Shown here one piece after another: positions 35,500 to 44,226 of a stretch of 56,808 bases of DNA. The translations under genes and the position numbers were made by a program. Source of the stretch: UBA4421 sp002704225. Lineage in GTDB: Bacteria; Pseudomonadota; Gammaproteobacteria; Pseudomonadales; Azotimanducaceae. The notes beneath the pieces were generated by a model. It did not search any database, was not told the DNA's origin, and was given only the letters and a program-made list of their open reading frames with translations. The stretch lies in the NCBI GenBank assembly GCA_902556425.1, contig CACDWG010000016.1, positions 1 through 56,808 of the forward strand, written 5' to 3'. Each line of letters begins with the position of its first letter. The stretch's first letter is position 1.

Positions 35500-37293
35500 C
35501 TACCGCTCGATCTTCAGCGCGGCCAAAAACGCTTCCTGGGGAATTTCGACTTGGCCCACCTGCTTCATGCGTTTCTTGCCTTCTTTTTGCTTTTCCAGCA
35601 ATTTTTTCTTACGCGTGATGTCCCCGCCATAGCACTTCGCGGTTACGTTTTTTCGTAGCGCCTTAACCGTCTGGCGCGCAACGATTTGACCGCCAATGGC
35701 AGCCTGCAAGGCGACGTCAAACATCTGGCGAGGAATCAGCTCCTTCATTTTTTCCGCCAGCGCTCGACCCCGACTCTGGGCCTGATCACGGTGCACGATA
35801 CTCGCCAACGCGTCGACTTTATCGCCGTTGATCAGCATGTCGAGCTTCACCAGTTTAGAGCTTTCAAAGCGCGCAAAACCGTAATCCAGTGAGGCAAAAC
35901 CTCGGCTGACGGACTTCAGCCGGTCAAAGAAGTCCATCACCACTTCGTTCATCGGCATTTCCCAGTGCATCGACACCTGACCTTGGGAAAAGTGCATGTT
36001 CTTCTGCACGCCCCGGCGTTCCACACACAGCGACATGACATTGCCGACGTAGTCTTGGGGCACCAAAATATTCACTTCAGCGATGGGTTCACGCATTTCT
36101 TTGAAGTTATTCGGCAGGCGCGACGGATTATCCACCTGCTTAACCGATCCGTCGTTTTGAACGACTTCGTAAACCACGGTGGGAGCCGACGTAATCAGAT
36201 CTAAATTGTATTCGCGCTCCAGCCGCTCCTGCACAATTTCCATATGCAGCATGCCGAGGAAACCACAGCGAAAGCCGAAGCCCAGGGCATCGGAAGATTC
36301 CGGTTCGTAAAACAGTGATGCATCGTTCAGCACGAGTTTTTCCAACGCTTCCCGGAAGGTTTCAAAGTCCTCCGAATGCACCGGAAACAGACCGGCATAG
36401 ACTTGGGGTTTCACCCGCGTAAAACCGGGCAACTGCTCCACATCAGGCGTTTTGGCACTGACCAGGGTATCGCCTACTGGCGCTCCGGTGATCTCCTTGA
36501 TGCCGGCAACCACATAACCCACTTCTCCGGCACCGAGGCTCTTATCCGGTTCACGCTTGGGCGTAAACCGACCCAGCTGATCGATGGTGTGCACCTTCTT
36601 CGTCGATTTAACAAAGATCTTATCGCCTTTGTTCAAACGCCCTTGCATCACACGCACGAGGGAGACGATACCCAGATAGTTGTCGAACCAAGAATCGATG
36701 ATCAGCGCCTGCAGGGGTTCATCGTCAGATCCTTCCGGCGGCGGAATGGTTTCCACCAAGTGCCCCAACAGCTCATCAACGCCCACCCCGGTCTTGGCGC
36801 TGCAGGACACGATGTCCGTCACGTCCAGCCCAATAATGTCTTCGATTTCACCGGCCACACGTTCCGGCTCGGCTTGGGGCAGATCAATTTTGTTCAGTAC
36901 AGGCAGAACTTCCAAACCCTGCTCGATGGCCGTGTAGCAATTCGCCACGCTCTGCGCCTCGACACCTTGAGCCGCGTCTACCACCAGCAGCGCGCCTTCA
37001 CAGGCCGCCAGCGAACGAGAGACTTCGTAGCTGAAATCGACGTGTCCGGGGGTATCAATAAAATTCAGCTGGTAACTTTCCCCGTCTGAATGCTTGTACT
37101 GAAGGGTGACGCACTGCGCCTTGATCGTGATACCGCGCTCTCGCTCCAAATCCATGGAGTCCAGCACCTGGGCTTCCATTTCTCGATCGGACAGTCCGCC
37201 ACAACGCTGGATAAAGCGATCGGCCAAGGTCGATTTGCCATGGTCGATGTGGGCGATAATCGAGAAATTTCGGATGTGCTGGTTATTTGCCAC
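35500..37293 (-). CDS. lepA: Elongation factor 4 (LepA)
   Basis: Ribosome-binding translational GTPase. 597 residues from GTG 37293 (E. coli 599). G1 is AHIDHGKSTLADRF, the switch region is RERGITIKAQ, G3 is DTPGHVDFSYEV and G4 is NKIDLP. The LepA-specific C-terminal domain contains CYGGDITRKKKLLEKQKEGK. Full length and intact. Classic partner of lepB. Confidence 0.97.
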   Translation of the reverse strand: MANNQHIRNFSIIAHIDHGKSTLADRFIQRCGGLSDREMEAQVLDSMDLERERGITIKAQCVTLQYKHSDGESYQLNFIDTPGHVDFSYEVSRSLAACEGALLVVDAAQGVEAQSVANCYTAIEQGLEVLPVLNKIDLPQAEPERVAGEIEDIIGLDVTDIVSCSAKTGVGVDELLGHLVETIPPPEGSDDEPLQALIIDSWFDNYLGIVSLVRVMQGRLNKGDKIFVKSTKKVHTIDQLGRFTPKREPDKSLGAGEVGYVVAGIKEITGAPVGDTLVSAKTPDVEQLPGFTRVKPQVYAGLFPVHSEDFETFREALEKLVLNDASLFYEPESSDALGFGFRCGFLGMLHMEIVQERLEREYNLDLITSAPTVVYEVVQNDGSVKQVDNPSRLPNNFKEMREPIAEVNILVPQDYVGNVMSLCVERRGVQKNMHFSQGQVSMHWEMPMNEVVMDFFDRLKSVSRGFASLDYGFARFESSKLVKLDMLINGDKVDALASIVHRDQAQSRGRALAEKMKELIPRQMFDVALQAAIGGQIVARQTVKALRKNVTAKCYGGDITRKKKLLEKQKEGKKRMKQVGQVEIPQEAFLAALKIER

Positions 37294-37351
37294 GCGGCAG
37301 ATGCTCCTGATCGAAGGGGCCGCAGTTTAGCCCATACGAGGGCACCGATAT

Positions 37352-37404
37352 AGCAAACAAAACGCGGGTTTTGCCCAAGTCAGTCGTAGAACCGACTCGG
37401 GCAA
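37352..37404 (-). terminator. Tandem hairpins after mucD, possible terminator
   Basis: On the minus strand, just past the mucD stop, a first hairpin pairs TTGCCC with GGGCAA and AGTCG with CGACT (37404-37371). A second pairs CAAAAC with GTTTTG around a 4-base loop (37373-37358), followed by TTTGC. The second resembles a weak intrinsic terminator with a short T-tract. It separates mucD from lepA. Confidence 0.4.
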
Positions 37405-37420
37405 CGTTTTGGCGAAGAAC

Positions 37421-38899
37421 CTAGTCGTCTTCAGGTACCCGCAGCGTGATGTAGCTCCGTCTCGCGGCATTGCGCTGTTGACGCAGAACCAGTACTGGGA
37501 TCACATCACCGGGCTCAGCGGCGTCAGCAACATCGTGCAGCGTCTGCGCATCATCGATGACTCGACCCTTCATACGCAGCACCACGTCACCTACCCGCAT
37601 CCCGGCTTCCTCCGCAATACCCTCGACGGCGACCACTTCGGCACCACCATCCACATCAAGCTCATTGCGACGATTGGGGGTCAGATCGCGAACGGTAACG
37701 CCCAGAGCAGACTGCTGACCCGCACCACCCGACCGTCCGCTGGACGCAGTCTGGGGGTTTTCTGGTAGCTCGCCCAACACCACGCTCAGCGTTACCTCTT
37801 TGCCGCCACGGAATACGACGACCTCAGACGCTTCACCCACAGGCGTGCGGCCCACCCAATGCGGCAGTTCGCCAGCCCGGGAAATCTCTTCACCGTTGAA
37901 ACGAATGATGATGTCTTCGTCTTCAATACCGCCCGCTTCCGCCGGGCTGTCTGCCATCACACGAGAAATTAACGCCCCGCGAGGCCGGTCCAGACCAAAG
38001 CCTTCGGCCAAATCCTTGGTCAACTCCATGATTTCGACGCCTAGCCAGCCTCTGGCGACACGTCCGTTTTCCTTGAGCTGGTCGACAACGTCCATAGCAA
38101 TGTCGATGGGAATGGCGAAGCTCACACCCATAAAGCCACCGGAGTTGGAATAAATCTGCGCGTTAATGCCAATCACCTCACCATCAAGGCTGAACAGAGG
38201 ACCACCGGAGTTGCCCGGATTGATGGCCACGTCGGTTTGAATGAATGGCACGTAGTCGCCGGTTTGGCGTGTCGTCAAACTTCGGCCCTTGGCGCTGACG
38301 ATGCCAGCGGTCACCGAGTAGTCGAACCCGAAGGGCGAACCAATGGCCAACACCCATTGACCAACCTCCACATCGTCGTAGTTGCCCATCTTCAGCACGG
38401 GCAGATCTTTGTCCGCCTCGATTTTGAGCAGCGCCAAATCTGAACGCTGATCGCTGCCAATCAACTCCGCTTCGTACTCCGTGCGGTCACTCATGCGCAC
38501 GATGATTTCCGCTGCACCGTCCACCACATGGTGGTTGGTCAAAATATAACCGTCTTCCTCGATGATGAATCCGCTGCCGAGAGAACGGCGAGGATTGGCA
38601 GGCCGACCGTTACCCGGGCCACCACGGCCATTTGGCGGACCGAAAAAGCGATAAAACTCTTCAAGCCGCGGGTCGGTTGGGGCCCCGGTTCTGCGACGAT
38701 CTGGCTGTTCACCTACGGTGCTGATGTTCACCACCGCTGCTTCGTTTTTCTTCACCAACTCGGTGAAGTCCGGCAAATCAGCATGAACCGATGTGCTCAA
38801 GCCAAGGCTCAACAAACCCGCTACAGAGAGACCCAGTAAGGGTTTCCGAAGCACGTTTTGGACGCCGTTGAATAAGATGGTAAGACTGGCTGAACCCAT
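37421..38899 (-). CDS. mucD: Periplasmic serine protease, DegP/MucD type
   Basis: Degrades or refolds damaged periplasmic proteins. From ATG 38899 (Shine-Dalgarno GGAGT) it has 492 residues. The signal peptide ends at SVHA, residue 40. The trypsin-like triad is His124 in TNHHVV, Asp154 in SDLALL and Ser231 in NPGNSGGP. Two PDZ domains follow (about 285-375 and 395-485). A Gly/Pro/Arg-rich linker lies at about 86-105. In Pseudomonas, mucD ends the algU-mucA-mucB-mucC-mucD operon; here only rseC (mucC) and mucD remain. The name follows that position, and degP would be an equally fair family label. Confidence 0.9.
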   Translation of the reverse strand: MGSASLTILFNGVQNVLRKPLLGLSVAGLLSLGLSTSVHADLPDFTELVKKNEAAVVNISTVGEQPDRRRTGAPTDPRLEEFYRFFGPPNGRGGPGNGRPANPRRSLGSGFIIEEDGYILTNHHVVDGAAEIIVRMSDRTEYEAELIGSDQRSDLALLKIEADKDLPVLKMGNYDDVEVGQWVLAIGSPFGFDYSVTAGIVSAKGRSLTTRQTGDYVPFIQTDVAINPGNSGGPLFSLDGEVIGINAQIYSNSGGFMGVSFAIPIDIAMDVVDQLKENGRVARGWLGVEIMELTKDLAEGFGLDRPRGALISRVMADSPAEAGGIEDEDIIIRFNGEEISRAGELPHWVGRTPVGEASEVVVFRGGKEVTLSVVLGELPENPQTASSGRSGGAGQQSALGVTVRDLTPNRRNELDVDGGAEVVAVEGIAEEAGMRVGDVVLRMKGRVIDDAQTLHDVADAAEPGDVIPVLVLRQQRNAARRSYITLRVPEDD

Positions 38900-38997
38900 A
38901 GGGTGCACTCCTTCTTCGATTCGTTTATTGAGGGGTGTCCCGCTCAGGGCATCCCCACGTTCCTTACAAACAACGGTGCCGTTGTCGCAACAGACCG

Positions 38998-39378
38998 TCA
39001 TTCGATACTGGGTATCACACCGGACGCTTTCAAGGCGCGATCAACCTCTGGCAAGATTCTTTTCGCCACGTTACCGCCGACAATACAGGCTGCGATCAGG
39101 CCCACAATCAATATCATCGGCGTCGCAGAGTCATCGGCAACCGCCTGAAGCGACCAAATCAGCGCCCCCAGCAAAACCAACGGCACACCGAAGAAGGCCA
39201 ACGCCAACCGATTCAGCACGCTGGATGGCAGCACCAGTTCACCAGACACCGCATTGGCCGGCGCGGACGGCATTGACCGGCAAGGCGTCGCGCAGCCAGA
39301 GCAGGCCGAATCAGCAGCAAAGAGCTGAAGCGGCTGGCCTTGGGAAACCAATAACACTGGGCGAATCAACTCAGGCAT
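38998..39378 (-). CDS. rseC: RseC/MucC family inner-membrane protein
   Basis: 126 residues. The N-terminal part has the cysteine cluster CSGCATPC (from about residue 26) typical of the RseC family. Two membrane spans follow, at about 57-77 (LALAFFGVPLVLLGALIWSL) and 86-105 (TPMILIVGLIAACIVGGNVA). In relatives RseC lies after rseA-rseB and is tied to the sigma-E pathway and to SoxR reduction; its exact function is not settled. Here no rpoE, rseA or rseB precedes it, and it is followed directly by mucD. Confidence 0.85.
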   Translation of the reverse strand: MPELIRPVLLVSQGQPLQLFAADSACSGCATPCRSMPSAPANAVSGELVLPSSVLNRLALAFFGVPLVLLGALIWSLQAVADDSATPMILIVGLIAACIVGGNVAKRILPEVDRALKASGVIPSIE

Positions 39379-39470
39379 GTGGCGATAAGGGAGTAACGAT
39401 GGGGCTTCTACTATAGGACACGAGGGCGAACATGCCGATAGCGAGCATAAAAGAAATGTGACCTACACCC

Positions 39471-39872
39471 TCATTGGTGGCGGGGAACGCCCTTTTCATA
39501 CTTCGGCAACATACCGTCAATATCGAACCAATCCACGGCATCTGAGACCCAAGTGTGCGCCAACTCTTGGCTGGACAACGTTGTATCGAGAGAGCCCAGC
39601 CGCAGAATGATGTGGTGTTTGTTGTCCCGTTTGGCATAGACCTGAGTACCGCAGCGTTTGCAGAAAAATCGATGTTTGCCATGAGAGGACTCGTAGCTGC
39701 TGAGATTGCGCGCGCCCTTCAAGACGAAATTTTCAACTGGGACGGACGCGACACTAGAAAAAGCAGAACCGTGAGCTTTGCGACAGGTAACGCAGTGGCA
39801 GTGGATCACTTGCCTGATATCTGACGTGATTTGGTAGGTGACACGAGCGCAGAGACAGCTGCCGGAAATCAT
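39471..39872 (-). CDS. GFA/CENP-V family zinc protein
   Basis: 133 residues with a good AAGGGAAG ribosome site before ATG 39872. The zinc-binding cysteines are Cys6 and Cys8 (SCLC), Cys25, Cys27 and Cys30 (HCHCVTC), and Cys71 and Cys74 (FCKRC). This spacing defines the glutathione-dependent formaldehyde-activating (GFA) fold. Many members have no known substrate, and I make no specific claim. It stands where mucB/mucA would be expected, 92 bases upstream of rseC on the same strand. Codon use looks slightly less GC-rich than its neighbours, which would fit acquisition. Confidence 0.88.
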   Translation of the reverse strand: MISGSCLCARVTYQITSDIRQVIHCHCVTCRKAHGSAFSSVASVPVENFVLKGARNLSSYESSHGKHRFFCKRCGTQVYAKRDNKHHIILRLGSLDTTLSSQELAHTWVSDAVDWFDIDGMLPKYEKGVPRHQ

Positions 39873-39927
39873 AAGCTTCCCTTTTCAGCGATTCATTTCA
39901 GATTGATTGCACCATGCCTCACGAGAA

Positions 39928-40365
39928 CTACCGTGGAGCCTTACTGATGAATGCTTTCCAAATGTCATCCAGCTTCGGCATCCACGCCTCCAGCACCGGC
40001 GTTTTGGCTTCAGCAGCCGAGAAGCCTCGGCTTGTCTGCAGATAGCGAAACAGAAACGCCGAAACCCGAGCGTTAACAACGCAATGTACCCAAACCTTTT
40101 TCTCCTGAAGGGTGTCCATATAGCCCGAAAAGGCGGCAAAGTGGTCTTCGCTTGGCGCGTCAAATGGAACGGGAATATGGATATAGGTCATACCCAAGGA
40201 GGTCACGATGCTGCCTTCTGTGGGTATCGCATGATCACTGTCTGGCATCGCTAGATTTATCACGGCCTCGTAACCCGCTTCCGCGATTTCTTTGAATTGA
40301 TCTTCGAGCGGTTGGCCGGATGATGCGATGCTATCGGTCAGTCGATAATGGTTATGGATGTCCAA
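39928..40365 (-). CDS. Tyrosine-phosphatase-like protein with short P-loop
   Basis: 145 residues. Start TTG 40365 is decided by a near-perfect AAAGGAGG five bases upstream. The fold pattern is that of small dual-specificity phosphatases: SSGQPLEDQFKEIAEAGYEA at the front, a general-acid candidate Asp69 in VPFDAPSEDH, and a P-loop VHCVVNARVSAF with Cys95 and Arg100. Between Cys and Arg there are four residues rather than the usual five. From memory, related proteins with HCxxNxRxSAF exist. Substrate unknown. It lies 55 bases upstream of the GFA gene, probably cotranscribed. Confidence 0.8.
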   Translation of the reverse strand: MDIHNHYRLTDSIASSGQPLEDQFKEIAEAGYEAVINLAMPDSDHAIPTEGSIVTSLGMTYIHIPVPFDAPSEDHFAAFSGYMDTLQEKKVWVHCVVNARVSAFLFRYLQTSRGFSAAEAKTPVLEAWMPKLDDIWKAFISKAPR

Positions 40366-40585
40366 TCTCGCCTCCTTTGGATGACGTTAGGTTAGAAAGT
40401 CGTGCCTTTTTGTTGCGCTCTGCAATCAGTATTCGAGGAACAAGAACGCGCAGCAACCGATTTTCTGTTAGTCACCTTCCGAAAAAGCACATTTATTGAG
40501 TTTTGAGAGTCACTGCACATCTTCATCTTCATCGCAAAGTCATGATCACAAGATGACTCCCCCTCCAATCTGGAAAGTGCCGCGC

Positions 40586-40591
40586 TATACT
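40586..40591 (+). promoter_or_regulatory. Possible nadB -10 element
   Basis: TATACT lies 30 bases before the nadB ATG; no convincing -35 is seen 16-18 bases upstream. The 255-base interval between the phosphatase-like gene and nadB (40366-40620) must carry divergent promoters, but I see no other gene and no sigma-E-type GAACTT/TCTGA pair in it. Confidence 0.25.
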
Positions 40592-40620
40592 CTCGACCTA
40601 TTTAATCCAAAGCGGATCCT

Positions 40621-42249
40621 ATGTCCCAGCGCTTCACCACAGACGTTTTGATCATCGGCGGCGGTGCCGCCGGCCTCACGGCGGCGCTAACGCTGTCGAA
40701 ACACGCGCGGGTCACCGTGCTGTGTAAGGGCGATATCACCAGCGGTTCGTCCCACTGGGCTCAGGGCGGCGTGGCGGCGGTCACAGACCCCGAAGACAGC
40801 TTTGAATCGCATATTGAAGACACCTTGGACGCCGGAGCAGGCCTGTGCGACCCCGACGTGGTTCGTGCCACGGTCAGTGCGGCGCCGGCGGCGATCGCTC
40901 AGCTAGCCGAATGGGGGGTGAACTTTGATACCGAGGGCAATGCCCTGCACCTCACCCGTGAAGGCGGTCATTCCTACCGGCGCGTGGTTCATGTGGCCGA
41001 CGCCACAGGCAAGGCCATTACCCAGACTCTGACCGATCAGGTGCTGGATAACGGCAACATTGAACTGGTGAACGATCGTGTGGCCATTGATCTGATTAAC
41101 CTGTCGACCTTGGGCCGCCATCACAGTCGATGTGCTGGCGCCTATGTGCTCAACCGCACCACGGGGCGTGTCGAAGTGTTTCAATCGCGCTTCGTGATTC
41201 TAGCCACCGGCGGCGCCAGTAAGGTCTATCTGTATACCAGCAATCCCGACAGCTCGACTGGCGACGGTATCGCCATGGCATGGCGTGCCGGCTGTCGCGT
41301 GGCGAACATGGAGTTCAACCAATTCCACCCCACCTGCTTGTATCACCCCCACGCGGGTTCCTTTTTGATTTCCGAAGCGGTCCGCGGTGAAGGTGGTATT
41401 TTGCGCCTGCCCAACGGCCAACGCTTCATGCAGCGCTTCGACGAACGCCGCGAGCTTGCGCCTCGAGACATTGTGGCTCGGGCCATAGACCATGAAATGA
41501 AGCGCATTGGCGCGGACTGTGTGTACTTAGACGTCAGCCACTTATCGTCTGACTTTATACAGGGCCACTTTCCGAACATTGCGCAAAAGTGCGCCGAACT
41601 GGGCATCGATATCACCAAGGACCCAATTCCTGTGGTGCCCGCTGCCCACTACACCTGTGGTGGCGTGGTGGTCGACGATCACGGACGTACGGATTTACCC
41701 AACCTCTACGCCATAGGCGAGGTAAGTTGTACGGGTCTGCATGGAGCCAACCGTTTGGCCAGCAACTCCCTGCTGGAGTGTCTGGTTTACGGCCACCGAG
41801 CGGCAGAAAAAATCATCAGTGCACTGGACAAGCCGCAGAGCTTCCCCTACATCCCGAAGTGGGACGAATCCAAGGTCACAGACTCCGACGAGTCCGTCAT
41901 CATTGCGCACAACTGGGACGAACTCAGACGATTTATGTGGGACTACGTGGGCATTGTGCGCACAGACAAACGCCTCATGCGCGCCCACCGGCGTATCGAA
42001 TTATTGAAACAAGAGATTCAGGACTACTACGCCACCTACCGGGTCACCAATGACCTGATCGAGCTGCGCAATCTGCTGCATGTGGCCGATCTGATTGTAC
42101 GCAGTGCCCTGAAGCGTAAGGAAAGCCGAGGCCTGAACTACAATCTGGATTACCCCGATACTGACGCGCACACATCGGATACCATTTTGTCGCCCGGGAG
42201 TTTGGACAGTTTACTGGTCGACTCCGTCGCCCAACCGGGGACGCGATAG
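40621..42249 (+). CDS. nadB: L-aspartate oxidase NadB
   Basis: FAD enzyme oxidising aspartate to iminoaspartate, the first step of NAD synthesis. 542 residues (E. coli 540). The FAD-binding N-terminus is DVLIIGGGAAGLTAALTL. SSHWAQGGVAAV, EFNQFHPTCLYHP, AAHYTCGGVVVD, GLHGANRLASNSLLE and a C-terminal helical domain are all present. In Pseudomonas this gene is divergent from algU; here it is divergent from the phosphatase-like gene. Confidence 0.97.
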   Translation: MSQRFTTDVLIIGGGAAGLTAALTLSKHARVTVLCKGDITSGSSHWAQGGVAAVTDPEDSFESHIEDTLDAGAGLCDPDVVRATVSAAPAAIAQLAEWGVNFDTEGNALHLTREGGHSYRRVVHVADATGKAITQTLTDQVLDNGNIELVNDRVAIDLINLSTLGRHHSRCAGAYVLNRTTGRVEVFQSRFVILATGGASKVYLYTSNPDSSTGDGIAMAWRAGCRVANMEFNQFHPTCLYHPHAGSFLISEAVRGEGGILRLPNGQRFMQRFDERRELAPRDIVARAIDHEMKRIGADCVYLDVSHLSSDFIQGHFPNIAQKCAELGIDITKDPIPVVPAAHYTCGGVVVDDHGRTDLPNLYAIGEVSCTGLHGANRLASNSLLECLVYGHRAAEKIISALDKPQSFPYIPKWDESKVTDSDESVIIAHNWDELRRFMWDYVGIVRTDKRLMRAHRRIELLKQEIQDYYATYRVTNDLIELRNLLHVADLIVRSALKRKESRGLNYNLDYPDTDAHTSDTILSPGSLDSLLVDSVAQPGTR

Positions 42250-42290
42250 CCCCAACAAAGCCCATTACGACAGTGCCCGTTACCCTGGCG

Positions 42291-42653
42291 TTACGGGCTG
42301 CCGTGCAGCAGTCGCCTGCGAAGACCGGCGTACTCTTCCGATGACACCTCGTCCTCAAACACCCAGGCCACCTGCCCCTTGGGCTGGGGAAAGGCCACAC
42401 ACCAAGGACATACCCAGCACCGCAGCGGCACCCCGATCAAGGGCCGCGCGTCGGCAACCGGCAGTTCCGTCTGGTCAGATTCGAGACCGTCTGCGGCCCG
42501 AGGCAATTCGACCAGTAGCCGTTGATCTGTGCGGCTTCGCCGCAAAGCCGCAGTAACGTAAACACAGGCCAAGGACAGACCGGTCAGACCCAGCAGTTGA
42601 AACAGTCCATAAGCCGTCAACCCGGCCCAGAGGACGATGCAGGCTCTACGCAT
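42291..42653 (-). CDS. YgfX/CptA-like small membrane protein
   Basis: 120 residues from ATG 42653. Two hydrophobic stretches at the N-terminus (MRRACIVLWAGLTAYGLFQL and LTGLSLACVYVTAAL) are followed by a soluble part ending WVFEDEVSSEEYAGLRRRLL. This resembles the C-terminus of E. coli YgfX, and the gene lies directly after sdhE as ygfX does in E. coli. E. coli YgfX has been described as a cytoskeleton-directed toxin (CptA). Similarity is weak, so function should not be carried over. Convergent with nadB. Confidence 0.6.
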   Translation of the reverse strand: MRRACIVLWAGLTAYGLFQLLGLTGLSLACVYVTAALRRSRTDQRLLVELPRAADGLESDQTELPVADARPLIGVPLRCWVCPWCVAFPQPKGQVAWVFEDEVSSEEYAGLRRRLLHGSP

Positions 42654-42678
42654 ACGCCCGGGTAAGACGGTTAGTGTG

Positions 42679-42930
42679 TCAGAGCACGCCGTCGTAGCGG
42701 ATGATTTTGTCGACGAGGCCAACCACCTGTGGGTCTTGAGAAACGATACGGCCTTGCAACAGGTCGTACAGATCAACGTCTTCCCAATCCAGCAGCTCTT
42801 CATACAGCGCCTGTTCATCCTCTGAGAGATCGTAAAAACAGTCCCGCACAAAGGGCACCAGCTTCAGTTCCAATTCCGTCAGGCCCCGACGGCTGCGCCA
42901 ATAAATGTGTTTCAAATCAACTGGAATCAC
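42679..42930 (-). CDS. sdhE: FAD assembly factor SdhE
   Basis: 83 residues. Promotes covalent flavinylation of succinate dehydrogenase SdhA. The RGxxE motif is Arg15-Gly16...Glu19 in YWRSRRGLTELE, followed by FVRDCFYDLSEDEQALYEEL and LLDWEDVDLYDLL, all typical. 25 bases upstream of the YgfX-like gene and divergent from ygfZ. Confidence 0.94.
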   Translation of the reverse strand: MIPVDLKHIYWRSRRGLTELELKLVPFVRDCFYDLSEDEQALYEELLDWEDVDLYDLLQGRIVSQDPQVVGLVDKIIRYDGVL

Positions 42931-43009
42931 TTATGTTCCTCAGGTTATTGCTTTTGCCTAGGGCTATCAGGCAGTCTGCGCTTCTTAATCTGTAAGACGG
43001 ACATGACAC

Positions 43010-43726
43010 GTGGACACATGGTCAGACGCACAACTCGTCAGCCTCGAAGGCCATGCGGTCAAAGCCTTTCTGCAAGGCTACCTTACTTGCAACAGCGACC
43101 GCATCGAAAAAAATACGCCCACGCCTATGACACTGTGCAACCTCAAGGGTCGGGTCGTCGCCAACGGCTGGGCATTGGGAGACGACGCGCAGGTCTTGCT
43201 GGTCGTGCACCGTACCGTGGCCGATGCACTGGTGGCTTTTCTGAAGCCCTATGCCATGTTTTCCAAATGCAAGGTACACGCCCTGCCCCAAGCCGTGCCG
43301 GTGGTGTTAAACCCTCAGTCTGACAATACCTTCGCTGGTGATTGGGGCTTTGGCGCGGAGCTGTTCATCCCAGCGGATGCCCGTGGCGAAGACCAATCTG
43401 CCACCATCGCCCAACGCTTGATCGAAGACCGCTTCGCTTGGGTCAGCGAACCCGTGGCGGGCAAGTTCCTCCCCCAAGTGTTGGGCATGCACAATGTGGG
43501 CGCGATCGATTTCGACAAAGGCTGTTATTTGGGCCAAGAGATCGTGGCCAGAGCGCAGTTTCGTGGGGCGGTGAAGCGCGGTATCGATCAGTTCGCTTGG
43601 CAGGGCGAACGCCCTGCTGCGGGGGATAGCAGGGAAGACCCAGAGTTCGGCAAGGGAACCGTCATCAGCACCGCGGGTGTCGAAGCTTCTGAGCGTGGCC
43701 GGGGGCTTTGGGTGAGAGGTATCTGA
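43010..43726 (+). CDS. ygfZ: Folate-binding tRNA-modification/Fe-S protein YgfZ
   Basis: GcvT-like protein that helps repair or assemble some Fe-S enzymes. 238 residues from GTG 43010, clearly shorter than E. coli YgfZ (326). The family motif KGCYLGQE is intact with Cys172. QGYLTCNSDRI and MTLCNLKGRVVANG at the front are conserved. The C-terminal beta-barrel seems shortened to a few strands. The ATG at 43003 is out of frame. It borders the degraded region at 43727-45038. Confidence 0.9.
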   Translation: MDTWSDAQLVSLEGHAVKAFLQGYLTCNSDRIEKNTPTPMTLCNLKGRVVANGWALGDDAQVLLVVHRTVADALVAFLKPYAMFSKCKVHALPQAVPVVLNPQSDNTFAGDWGFGAELFIPADARGEDQSATIAQRLIEDRFAWVSEPVAGKFLPQVLGMHNVGAIDFDKGCYLGQEIVARAQFRGAVKRGIDQFAWQGERPAAGDSREDPEFGKGTVISTAGVEASERGRGLWVRGI

Positions 43727-43738
43727 GCCAAAGCCGAT

Positions 43739-43942
43739 CTAGTCACTCGGAAGGCCATCATGCCTCGGGTGTCCGCCGGCAAACTCATACCACGTCGGCT
43801 TACCTGCGCAGAAGATTTCACTCTCCAACTTAAAGTCTTGCCTATTGAACAGACCGGCTTCGATGATGAATCGAGTTGGCATCAACAAACCAAGAGAATT
43901 TGCGAGTTCCTTGTTCAGTGTGCGATTCGGCAACTGCCCCAA
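43739..43942 (-). pseudogene. Short gene fragment of unknown origin
   Basis: An open frame of about 67 codons with only a TTG start, closed upstream by a stop. It abuts the transposase remnant that begins near 43965. The peptide (for example KLESEIFCAGKPTWYEFAGG) looks protein-like but I do not recognise it. One reading is the 3-prime end of a gene cut by the insertion element; chance is the other. Confidence 0.25.
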
Positions 43943-43964
43943 GCCTTGGCAACGGCTCTACTGC

Positions 43965-44226
43965 ATCCGCGGAGAACTGAAACGGCGTAATGTGATCGAG
44001 CCGATCATCGGCTACACGAAAAACGACGGCCTGATGCGGCGCAAACATCTCAAAGGAACCCTGGGCGATGCCATCAACCTGATCCTGTGTGATGCTGGAC
44101 AGAATCTCAGACTGATCCTCAGGCACCTGAGGATTTTTTGTCTCAATATCCAACACGCCCTCTGGCCAAAAGTTCTACTGCCCTCGCCATGCAGAACATA
44201 AAAACCGGCTTTTTCAGGGTCGACTA
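43965..44226 (+). mobile_element. IS5-family transposase remnant (C-terminal end only)
   Basis: The frame ending at TAA 44201 encodes IRGELKRRNVIEPIIGYTKN, then LKGTLGDAINLILCDAGQNL, matching the C-terminal region around the catalytic Glu of IS5-type DDE transposases. Everything upstream of the RGELK segment (the DDE Asp residues included) is gone; the reading frame before it is unrelated. GGCTTTTTCAGGGTCGACTA at 44207-44226 looks like the right inverted end, and I found no matching left end upstream. A dead remnant. Confidence 0.7.

Noticed and set aside
36376..37089. 237-codon frame opposite lepA
   Set aside because: Antisense shadow of a highly conserved gene; composition is His/Arg-rich and unlike a real protein.
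42275..42298. GCCCGT/ACGGGC inverted repeat near the nadB/ygfX convergent ends
   Set aside because: Only six pairs around a 12-base loop, no T-run on either strand, and it overlaps the end of the YgfX-like gene.
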